Of a DNA stretch of 12,751 nt, positions 1-6,429 are shown piece after piece. Both the position numbers and the translations under genes were made by a program. This DNA comes from Chitinophaga pinensis. Its GTDB lineage: Bacteria > Bacteroidota > Bacteroidia > Flavobacteriales > Flavobacteriaceae. The notes under the pieces were generated by a model. The model was not told the origin of the DNA. It saw nothing but the letters and a program-made list of their open reading frames with translations, and searched no databases. Location: the NCBI GenBank assembly GCA_943324925.2, contig CALPNL020000037.1, positions 1 to 12,751 of the forward strand, written 5' to 3'. How positions within the stretch are numbered: position 1 is the stretch's first letter; every line of letters begins with the position of its first letter.

Positions 1-16
1 ACTGAACTACCAAACC
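1..16 (-). tRNA. 5' end of a tRNA gene, probably tRNA-Asp (cut by window start)
   Basis: Read on the minus strand from position 16, the sequence is GGTTTGG-TA-GTTC-AGT. This matches the start of a tRNA: a 7-nt acceptor arm, the TA at tRNA positions 8-9, then the first D-stem strand and the start of the D-loop. The GTTC D-stem and G-rich acceptor resemble bacterial tRNA-Asp as I remember it, but the anticodon lies outside the window, so the identity is a guess. A well-spaced Bacteroidota promoter directly upstream (35-64) supports a real RNA gene. Only 16 nt are visible, so cloverleaf pairing cannot be tested. Confidence 0.55.
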
Positions 17-34
17 AGCGCTTTATTGCGAGTG

Positions 35-64
35 CAAATATACAATCTATTTCGACTCTAGCAA
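35..64 (-). promoter_or_regulatory. Promoter for the tRNA gene (TTG-19 nt-TATATTTG)
   Basis: On the minus strand TTG (64-62) and TATATTTG (42-35) are separated by 19 nt, which fits the Bacteroidota primary sigma consensus TTG/TAnnTTTG with a spacer near 19. Initiation would fall near position 30, leaving a leader of about 12-15 nt before the tRNA 5' end at 16. It is the best-formed promoter in the window, the only one with both boxes. Confidence 0.6.
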
Positions 65-90
65 GTGTTTTATTATAAAAATTTAATTAT

Positions 91-118
91 AACAATCTAT
101 TTTATCCAAAAGATTGTT
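91..118 (-). terminator. Weak terminator-like hairpin spanning the stop codon of the DUF58 gene
   Basis: AACAATCT (91-98) and AGATTGTT (111-118) form a perfect 8-bp stem with a 12-nt loop that contains the stop codon (102-104). The 5' arm in the transcript is therefore the last coding codons. A run of five T's on the minus strand comes only about 10 nt after the stem, so this is a poor intrinsic terminator. It is the only candidate between the DUF58 gene and the tRNA promoter. Confidence 0.35.
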
Positions 119-1028
119 TTTCAACTAGGTATGTGGTGAGGATTTTCTCGAAATTGTTACCAACAGAAACGGGAACATACTTAATTTTGTTCTGGGCGCA
201 GGTGATTGCTACCTTTTTGAAGTAATTGGAAACTTGATTTTCGTACGTTTCCTTAATATTATCTGCAAAAATATTAATTTCTTCCCCTGATTCTAAGTCG
301 ATAAATTTTCTTGGAGCCGCATCGAAATCAAAATTTAATTCCGTTTTTTCATCAATTACATGAAACAAAACGATTTTGTGTTTGTTGTGTTTCAAATGTT
401 GTAATGCCGTGAATAACGCTTCTTCATTTCCTGTTTGGAACATATCGGTGAACAAAACGATCATGGACCGTCGATGAATTTTCTCAGCAATTTGGTGTAA
501 AAAGGTGATGGTATCGGTGCTTTTTGGGGTTTTACTGTTTTCCAATAATGACTCTAATTTGTTTAAAATCATTCGGTGGTGGCGATCGCTTCCTTTTTCC
601 GGAGCATAATATTCATAAGTGTTAGAATAGACGCTGAGTCCAACGGCATCTCGCTGCTTTTTCAATAAATTCATTAGTACTGCCGAGGCCAAAACCGAAA
701 ATCCAATTTTACTTTCATAAAACAGCTGACTTTCTTTGAGCTTTGGATAATGCATCGAAGAGGAATTATCGATGATCAAGTGGCAGCGTAAATTGGTTTC
801 CTCCTCGTATCTTTTGGTATACAGCCGATCGGTTTTTGCAAATAATTTCCAATCCATGTGCTTCGTGCTTTCCCCAGGATTGTAGACTTTATGTTCCGAA
901 AACTCCGCTGAAAATCCATGAAACGGACTTTTATGCATTCCCGAAATAAACCCTTCAACCACTTGATTGGCTAACAATTCAAGGTGCTGAAAGCTAGAAA
1001 TTTTCTCTATTTGGGATTCAATTTTCAT
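102..1028 (-). CDS. DUF58 domain protein with von Willebrand A-like fold
   Basis: A 308-residue protein of the DUF58 family. The N-terminal half has the family's signature block at about residues 46-73, Y-N-P-G-E-S-x-x-x-x-D-W-K followed by a basic/aromatic stretch. A vWA-like MIDAS motif DNSSS follows at 87-91 (D87, S89, S91), with a second Asp in the FTDMF strand (D195). I see no signal peptide or membrane segment, so the protein should be cytoplasmic. DUF58 proteins are often encoded with MoxR-type AAA+ ATPases and membrane vWA proteins (Bat/Aerotolerance loci) and are thought to be their partners, but no moxR or bat gene is visible here. The gene is preceded by trxA and its terminator, so it is probably transcribed alone. 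The start is fixed by the typical N-terminus (MKIESQIEKISSFQ). The family is well supported; its molecular role is not known to me. Confidence 0.9.
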   Translation of the reverse strand: MKIESQIEKISSFQHLELLANQVVEGFISGMHKSPFHGFSAEFSEHKVYNPGESTKHMDWKLFAKTDRLYTKRYEEETNLRCHLIIDNSSSMHYPKLKESQLFYESKIGFSVLASAVLMNLLKKQRDAVGLSVYSNTYEYYAPEKGSDRHHRMILNKLESLLENSKTPKSTDTITFLHQIAEKIHRRSMIVLFTDMFQTGNEEALFTALQHLKHNKHKIVLFHVIDEKTELNFDFDAAPRKFIDLESGEEINIFADNIKETYENQVSNYFKKVAITCAQNKIKYVPVSVGNNFEKILTTYLVEKQSFG

Positions 1029-1032
1029 CCTT

Positions 1033-1040
1033 CAAATGTA
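1033..1040 (-). promoter_or_regulatory. Possible -7 box (TACATTTG) for the DUF58 gene
   Basis: The minus strand reads TACATTTG at 1040-1033, a perfect TAnnTTTG, only 4 nt before the ATG at 1028. Initiation would fall at or beside the start codon, implying a leaderless or nearly leaderless mRNA. There is no TTG at -33 spacing, so the box may be chance in AT-rich DNA. A promoter is nevertheless expected here because the trxA terminator lies just upstream. Confidence 0.35.
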
Positions 1041-1069
1041 TTAAAAGAATGATGGAATTAAAAATTTAG

Positions 1070-1090
1070 AAACTGAAATAAATTCAGTTT
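1070..1090 (-). terminator. Second hairpin after the trxA terminator
   Basis: AAACTGAA (1070-1077) and TTCAGTTT (1083-1090) form a perfect 8-bp stem with a 5-nt loop. It begins 4 nt beyond the T-tract of the trxA terminator and is followed on the minus strand by a short T-rich stretch (about 1061-1065). It could be a back-up terminator, or a structure in the control region of the DUF58 gene. Confidence 0.4.
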
Positions 1091-1094
1091 AAAT

Positions 1095-1122
1095 AAAAAA
1101 GGCTTGACTTTCGTCAAACCTT
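1095..1122 (-). terminator. Intrinsic terminator of trxA
   Basis: On the minus strand AAGGTTTGAC (1122-1113), a GAAA tetraloop and GTCAAGCCTT (1108-1099) form a 10-bp stem with one G-U wobble, followed by further T's to 1095. It starts 25 nt after the trxA stop codon. The GNRA loop, GC-containing base and T-tract make it a textbook rho-independent terminator. Confidence 0.85.
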
Positions 1123-1147
1123 AGTTAGTCTTGCAACAATAAATATT

Positions 1148-1465
1148 TTATAATAAAGTATTCAAGCTGTCGGCATAGGTTTGCTTTGGCGCAACTCCCA
1201 CTTGTCTAGCTACTACTTCCCCATTTTTAAAAACTAAAACAGTAGGAATATTTCGTACTCCGTATTTTGCAGCAAACTCTTGGTTTGCATCTACGTCTAC
1301 TTTTCCTACCACTGCTTTTCCAGCAAATTCTTCACTTATTTCGTCAATGATTGGTCCAACCATTCTACAAGGCCCACACCATGCTGCCCAAAAATCGACC
1401 ATTACTGGTTTGTCTGATTTCAAAACTACTTCGTCAAAAGTAGCGTCTGTTATTGCTAATGCCAT
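1148..1465 (-). CDS. trxA: Thioredoxin
   Basis: A 105-residue single-domain thioredoxin, the general cytoplasmic protein disulfide reductase that is recharged by thioredoxin reductase and serves enzymes such as ribonucleotide reductase and peroxiredoxins. The redox motif W-C-G-P-C is at residues 29-33 (C30, C33). The buried Asp that tunes it is D24, and the cis-proline facing the active site is P74 in N-I-P-T. No signal peptide is present, and the length matches classical E. coli-type TrxA. It lies 214 nt downstream of dnaE with its own candidate -7 box and a strong terminator, so it is probably monocistronic. Nothing about the protein looks unusual; the name rests on a complete match to family landmarks. 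Confidence 0.97.
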   Translation of the reverse strand: MALAITDATFDEVVLKSDKPVMVDFWAAWCGPCRMVGPIIDEISEEFAGKAVVGKVDVDANQEFAAKYGVRNIPTVLVFKNGEVVARQVGVAPKQTYADSLNTLL

Positions 1466-1495
1466 ATTTTATATGTTTTAATTTATTTTCTGAAG

Positions 1496-1503
1496 CAAAT
1501 TTA
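1496..1503 (-). promoter_or_regulatory. Likely -7 box (TAAATTTG) for trxA
   Basis: The minus strand reads TAAATTTG at 1503-1496, a perfect TAnnTTTG, 30 nt before the trxA ATG. The -33 region has TTC (1523-1521) at a 17-nt spacing rather than TTG. The predicted leader is about 25 nt and A-rich, with no Shine-Dalgarno sequence, as is usual in Bacteroidota. Confidence 0.55.
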
Positions 1504-1582
1504 ATAATTAAATACCATTTGAACACTATTGTAAAATTACTTTTGATTATGAATGTATTGGTTTAATTTATGTGTTTTTTTT

Positions 1583-1666
1583 GGGAGCATTTTCCCGCTG
1601 TCATTCCAATCCGTGTTGTATTTCGTGCCTCTCCGCAACCCGGGATTTTCCCTTCTATCGGGGCTA
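1583..1666 (-). repeat. Structured intergenic element behind dnaE (TAGCCCCGAT...AGCGGGA type)
   Basis: On the minus strand, 13 nt after the dnaE stop codon, an element opens with TAGCCCCGATAGAAG (1666-1652) and closes with ACAGCGGGA (about 1601-1593) and GCTCCC (1588-1583) before a run of eight A's (1582-1575). The middle holds an imperfect hairpin: AATCC (1647-1643) pairs with GGATT (1612-1608), and inside it GTTG (1639-1636) pairs with CAAC (1618-1615). The block is visibly more GC-rich than its AT-rich flanks. The opening and closing blocks, AATCC/GGATT pairing and variable centre match a repeat I recall from intergenic regions of many Flavobacterium genomes, often just behind genes. I know no accepted name or function. 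The single copy here cannot prove that it is repeated. Confidence 0.55.
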
Positions 1667-1679
1667 GAATTTTATAGAA

Positions 1680-4600
1680 TTAATTCAATTTAAAGTTAAC
1701 TTGCATTTTTTCCAATTCAGAAAGCAACTCGTTCGAAATATTAATTTTTAATTTCCGACTTGGCATTTCCAATTTCGTTACCACTTTTATTTCTTCTATT
1801 TCAGTTAGCAGCTCAACTTGTGGATTTTCTTCATCGTAAACAATATCGCTTTCTACATCGTCAAGAGCAATAACTTGGGGAGCAATTTCAACCTGGGTTT
1901 TTATTTTTTCCAATTCCATGACTTCAAAAACCACTGATTTGTCTCCTTTATTTTGTTGGAAAACAGTACTTAGCTGATGAATAAATTCCGAATGTAAATC
2001 GTTTATATTGATATGAACGACTAGTTTTTTAGCAAACAACCCAAGGATATCTTGAAGAATTTTAAATTCAACAAATTGAATTCTTGGTTCGCCTTTTTTA
2101 CCTGTTTCTTTATCTGGCCAACCTTCTTTTACCATTAACTTAATAAAGGTAAAACTATTCGGGGTTAAATAGTGACGGAATTTCATGTATTCTTCACCAA
2201 AAATTCTAAACTCGTGGCTTTCATCATATCCTTCTAAAACAAAAGACCCCCATCCTTTTCCTGATTTATTAACCAGGTGTTTTACATTGGACACAATGCC
2301 TCCAAAAGATAAGTTTTTATTTATTTGGTTATTCAAATCTTTTAAAGATTCCAATTTAGAATTGCAATAGTATTTCATTTCATATTTAAAATCATCCAGC
2401 GGATGTCCTGAAAGGTAAATACCTACCACTTCTTTTTCCTTAGCCAATTTTTCCATAGTAGACCAATCTTCACAAGGTGGAACAACAGGCTCAGCAATTT
2501 GAACTTCACTTGCCTCACCAAACAAACTAACCTGTGAGGAGTTTTCATTTTCCTGAAATTTTAACCCATAGCGTATCGCTTTTTCATAAAAAGTAATTCC
2601 ATCTCCATCGTCATGAAAATACTGCGCTCTTGAAACTCCTTTAAAGGAATCAAAACCACCGGCTAAAATCAAATTTTCAAGTGCCTTTTTATTGGCAGCA
2701 CGCAAGTCAATTCGCTTGGTTAAATCGAAAATAGATTTGTATTTACTCTCCTTTCTATTTTCTACAATAGTTTGAACAGCTCCCATTCCAACGCCTTTAA
2801 CAGCACCAATTCCAAAGCGCACGGCGTAGTTTTCATTTACCGTGAATTTATAAAAAGACTCGTTTACATCTGGCCCTAATACCTGTAATCCCATGCGCTT
2901 ACATTCTTCCATAAAAAAGGAAACTTGCTTAATATCGCTCATGTTATTTGATAAAACGGCAGCCATATATTCTGCTGGGTAATTCGCTTTTAAATAGGCC
3001 GTTTGATAAGCAATCCAAGCATAACAGGTAGAGTGTGATTTATTAAATGCGTATTCGGCAAATGCTTCCCAGTCCTTCCATATTTTTTCTAATTTTTCTT
3101 CTTCATGGCCTTTTGCAGCAGCTTGGCTGATGAATTTTGGCTTCATTTTATCCAAAACGTCTTTCTGCTTTTTCCCCATTGCTTTTCGCAATACATCGGC
3201 ATCCCCTTTAGAAAAGTCAGCTAATTTTTGTGATAAAAGCATCACTTGCTCTTGATAAACGGTAATTCCGTAGGTGTCTTTTAGTAATTCTTCACAAGCA
3301 TCAAGATCGTATTCTATAGTTTCTTCCCCATTTTTTCGTCGGATAAAACTTGGGATATAAGCAATTGGTCCCGGTCGATAAAGCGCATTCATCGCAATCA
3401 AATCGCCAAAAACAGTAGGCTTTAATTCCTTCAAATACTTTTGCATTCCTGGTGATTCATATTGGAAGATACCTATGGTTTCACCACGCTGAAAAAGCTC
3501 AAAAGTTTTAACATCATCAATTGGAAAAGTATCAGGGTCTAAAACTATTCCTGACCTGTATTTTACTAATTTAACCGTGTCTTTAATTAAAGTTAGTGTC
3601 TTCAATCCTAAAAAGTCCATTTTTAACAATCCGGCACTTTCTACAACGGAGTTATCAAATTGTGTGACATATAAATCAGAATCTTTGGCTGTAGCTATAG
3701 GAACAAAATTGGTAATATCACTTGGCGTAATGATAACTCCGCAGGCATGAATTCCGGTATTTCTTAGATTCCCTTCTAATATCTGCGCCTGTTGAATGGT
3801 CTCCCCTGACAGATCGTTCTCCTTAGAAATAGAGATCAAATCTTTAATTTTTTCAAAATCTTCAGGGCGAAGAATTTTTTTAATTTCCGGTTCGGCTTCT
3901 TTTAAGAAACGCGCTAAACTCCATTTTGACGGAATTAAATTCGGAATTAATTTGGCTATTTTATCGGCTTCAAAAAGGGGTAAATCCAACACGCGAGCGG
4001 TATCTCGAATTGCCGATTTTGCCGCCATTGTCCCATAAGTAATAATTTGAGCCACCTGCTTTGAACCGTATTTTTTAATCACATAATCCATTACGCGACT
4101 TCTACCTTCGTCATCAAAATCGATATCAATATCGGGTAATGACACCCGGTCCGGGTTTAGGAAACGCTCAAAAAGGAGGTTGTACAATAAGGGATCAATA
4201 TTGGTAATACCGAGGCAATAAGCTACCACAGAACCCGCTGCTGACCCTCTGCCTGGTCCAACAGAAACGTCCATTTTTCTTGCTTCGGCGATGAAATCTT
4301 GAACAATCAAAAAATATCCTGGATAACCTGAATTTTGAATGGTAAGCAACTCAAAATCGATGCGCTCTTGAATCTCTGGGGTTATTTCAGTATATCTTCT
4401 TTTGGCACCTAAATAAGTTAAGTGCTTTAAGTAGGAATTTTCTCCTCTTTTTCCTCCGTCAATATCATCGTCGGCGACTAAAAATTCTTGTGGAATTTCA
4501 AATTTTGGCAGGAGCACTTCCCGCGCTAAATCGTAAATCTCAATTTTAGAAACCACCTCTGAAAGGTTGGAAATTGCCTCAGGCAAATCAGTGAATAGCA

Positions 4601-6197
4601 TTTTCATCTCTTCACCAGATTTAAAATAATACTCCTGATTTGGCATTCCATATCGGTAACCACGGCCTCTTCCTATTGGCGTAGATTGCTTTTCACCATC
4701 CCGAACGCAAAGTAAAATGTCATGCGCATTGGCATCTTCTTTGTTTAAATAGAAGGTATTATTTGTGGCAACAATTTTAATATCATTCTTTTTTGCCAAT
4801 GAAATCAAACTTGCATTTACGCGGTTTTCATCTTCTTGATTGTGACGCATCACTTCAATATACAAGTCAGAACCGAATTGTTGTTTCCACCAAATTAGGG
4901 CTTCCTCAGCTTGGTTTTCACCGATATTTAGAATTTTACTTGGGATTTCACCATATAAATTTCCAGTTAATACAATCAAATCTTCTTTGTACTTTTCTAT
5001 GAGATTTCTATCTATTCTAGGAACATAATAGAATCCATCGGTGTTAGCTATAGAAGTTAATTTAGTTAGATTCTGATATCCCTTTTTGTTTTTTGCAAGG
5101 AATACAATTTGATACCCATTGTCTTTTCGAGATTTGTCTAAATGGTCTTCGCAAACAAAAAATTCACAGCCTACAATAGGTTTAATAATTACTTCACTTG
5201 GCGAGTCTCCATTGGCTAAAGCCTCCTCATTTTTGACCTGAGCAGTTTTATTATGGTATAAAATATCTCTAACAAAATGGAAGGCGCCCATTAAATTAGC
5301 ATGATCGGTGATGGCAACAGCCGGCATTTTATTTTCAGATGCTGATTTAACCAATTTAGCCACGCTTATTGTAGATTGTAAAACTGAAAACTGAGTATGG
5401 TTATGCAAATGCACAAAATCGGCATCAATTAAAACTTGTTTATTTTCGGCAATTTCTTCCTGCGAAACCAAATTGGCTTGTCGCTCTCCAAACTGCTGTT
5501 TTATTTTTTGTGAGGCTTCTTTTAAATTGATATGTCTCAATCCAATCAGCTGAATGGTGTTAGGATTTTGAGTTTTGAATTTATTTAAATAATCTCCGTC
5601 TACTTGAAGTTCTTTTTCGGTAAAAATTTCTGTTCGAATCAATTCAAAAAAACACCGAGTGGTCGCTTCCACATCGGCAGTAGCATTATGGGCTTCGGAA
5701 AATGGCGAATTGAATAAATAACTGTGCAATTCTGTTAAGGTAGGTAACTTAAACTTACCTCCACGGCCTCCTGGTAATTGCAATAAAGAAGCAGTCACTT
5801 CGGTACAAGTGTCTAAAACTGGCATGGAACTCATTTGGCTTTCAATTCCAAAACGATGGAATTCGCAACCCATAATATTGATGTCAAATTTTAAATTTTG
5901 ACCTACAATAAATTTAGATTTGCTTAAAGCGAGATTGAATTTTTCTAGCACCTCAGCCATTGGAAAACCTTCGGCTTCGGCTAACTCGGTAGAAATACCA
6001 TGTACTTTTTCCGCATCATAAGGGATGTTATATCCTTCTGGTTGAACTAAATAATCCTGATGTTCAATAAGCTTACCCATTTCATCGTGCAACTGCCAAG
6101 CAATTTGAACACAACGCGGCCAATTTCCTGTATCGGTAATTGGAGCGTCCCATCGCTTTGGCAATCCAGTGGTTTCGGTATCGAATATTAGGTACAT
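1680..6197 (-). CDS. dnaE: DNA polymerase III alpha subunit with fused N-terminal DEDDh exonuclease
   Basis: The replicative polymerase catalytic subunit, 1505 residues, much longer than E. coli DnaE (about 1160). The extra N-terminus (about 1-190) is an epsilon/DnaQ-like 3'-5' exonuclease with D6-x-E8, D105 in N-L-K-F-D, and H170-x4-D175. A linker leads to the PHP domain from about 260, which starts H263-L-H265. The palm has P-G-R-G-S-A-A-G-S (648-656), catalytic D689-x-D691 and the third Asp D861 in K-M-D-F-L-G-L. A helix-hairpin-helix region lies near 1165-1185, an internal beta-clamp motif Q-V-S-L-F at 1222-1226, an OB fold at about 1295-1380, and a divergent acidic tail to 1505. Several PHP metal-ligand positions are replaced (see findings), which suggests that the fused exonuclease does the proofreading. 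This layout differs from PolC, where the exonuclease interrupts the PHP domain. The start gives the exonuclease its exact N-terminus. Hairpin signals on both sides suggest a separate transcript. Confidence 0.97.
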   Translation of the reverse strand: MYLIFDTETTGLPKRWDAPITDTGNWPRCVQIAWQLHDEMGKLIEHQDYLVQPEGYNIPYDAEKVHGISTELAEAEGFPMAEVLEKFNLALSKSKFIVGQNLKFDINIMGCEFHRFGIESQMSSMPVLDTCTEVTASLLQLPGGRGGKFKLPTLTELHSYLFNSPFSEAHNATADVEATTRCFFELIRTEIFTEKELQVDGDYLNKFKTQNPNTIQLIGLRHINLKEASQKIKQQFGERQANLVSQEEIAENKQVLIDADFVHLHNHTQFSVLQSTISVAKLVKSASENKMPAVAITDHANLMGAFHFVRDILYHNKTAQVKNEEALANGDSPSEVIIKPIVGCEFFVCEDHLDKSRKDNGYQIVFLAKNKKGYQNLTKLTSIANTDGFYYVPRIDRNLIEKYKEDLIVLTGNLYGEIPSKILNIGENQAEEALIWWKQQFGSDLYIEVMRHNQEDENRVNASLISLAKKNDIKIVATNNTFYLNKEDANAHDILLCVRDGEKQSTPIGRGRGYRYGMPNQEYYFKSGEEMKMLFTDLPEAISNLSEVVSKIEIYDLAREVLLPKFEIPQEFLVADDDIDGGKRGENSYLKHLTYLGAKRRYTEITPEIQERIDFELLTIQNSGYPGYFLIVQDFIAEARKMDVSVGPGRGSAAGSVVAYCLGITNIDPLLYNLLFERFLNPDRVSLPDIDIDFDDEGRSRVMDYVIKKYGSKQVAQIITYGTMAAKSAIRDTARVLDLPLFEADKIAKLIPNLIPSKWSLARFLKEAEPEIKKILRPEDFEKIKDLISISKENDLSGETIQQAQILEGNLRNTGIHACGVIITPSDITNFVPIATAKDSDLYVTQFDNSVVESAGLLKMDFLGLKTLTLIKDTVKLVKYRSGIVLDPDTFPIDDVKTFELFQRGETIGIFQYESPGMQKYLKELKPTVFGDLIAMNALYRPGPIAYIPSFIRRKNGEETIEYDLDACEELLKDTYGITVYQEQVMLLSQKLADFSKGDADVLRKAMGKKQKDVLDKMKPKFISQAAAKGHEEEKLEKIWKDWEAFAEYAFNKSHSTCYAWIAYQTAYLKANYPAEYMAAVLSNNMSDIKQVSFFMEECKRMGLQVLGPDVNESFYKFTVNENYAVRFGIGAVKGVGMGAVQTIVENRKESKYKSIFDLTKRIDLRAANKKALENLILAGGFDSFKGVSRAQYFHDDGDGITFYEKAIRYGLKFQENENSSQVSLFGEASEVQIAEPVVPPCEDWSTMEKLAKEKEVVGIYLSGHPLDDFKYEMKYYCNSKLESLKDLNNQINKNLSFGGIVSNVKHLVNKSGKGWGSFVLEGYDESHEFRIFGEEYMKFRHYLTPNSFTFIKLMVKEGWPDKETGKKGEPRIQFVEFKILQDILGLFAKKLVVHININDLHSEFIHQLSTVFQQNKGDKSVVFEVMELEKIKTQVEIAPQVIALDDVESDIVYDEENPQVELLTEIEEIKVVTKLEMPSRKLKINISNELLSELEKMQVNFKLN

Positions 6198-6280
6198 AGG
6201 GTTTTAAAAAGTCAAATAAAGTAACAGTTAATCAGATTATTTTCCTGAAGAGCCATTAAATTAATTGTAGTTGGAAATTT

Positions 6281-6295
6281 ATTTGAACTTCAAAT
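6281..6295. repeat. Perfect 15-nt palindrome overlapping the dnaE promoter
   Basis: ATTTGAA-C-TTCAAAT has 7-nt arms around one central base. CTTCAAA (6288-6294) can also pair with TTTGAAG (6305-6311). The palindrome covers the first five bases of the candidate dnaE -7 box (plus-strand numbering), the position expected for an operator. It could equally be chance in AT-rich DNA. Confidence 0.4.
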
Positions 6296-6298
6296 TTA
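6291..6298 (-). promoter_or_regulatory. Likely -7 box (TAAATTTG) for dnaE
   Basis: The minus strand reads TAAATTTG at 6298-6291, a perfect TAnnTTTG lying between the hppA terminator and the dnaE start. No TTG is found at the expected -33 distance. It implies a leader of about 85-90 nt. A weaker alternative, TTTATTTG, lies closer to the start codon at 6219-6212. Confidence 0.45.
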
Positions 6299-6376
6299 AG
6301 TTTTTTTGAAGTAGGAATTTTGATAAGTTATCAACAAATGAAATTTTATAATTCCGTTGAAATCAGGATAAATTGT

Positions 6377-6407
6377 AAAAAAAATGCCTCGCAAATTGCG
6401 AGGCATT
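6377..6407 (-). terminator. Strong intrinsic terminator of hppA
   Basis: On the minus strand AATGCCTCGC (6407-6398), a 5-nt loop and GCGAGGCATT (6392-6383) form a perfect 10-bp GC-rich stem, followed directly by a T-tract (6384-6377). It begins 22 nt after the hppA stop codon and should separate hppA from dnaE. Confidence 0.92.
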
Positions 6408-6429
6408 AAGTAGCATTTGATGCTTATAA

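Noticed and set aside
42..102. Direct repeat acaatctattt at 42-52 and 92-102
   Set aside because: It is 11 nt in a very AT-rich stretch, with no third copy or regular spacing. One copy overlaps the tRNA promoter and the other the DUF58 stop region, so chance is the simplest explanation.
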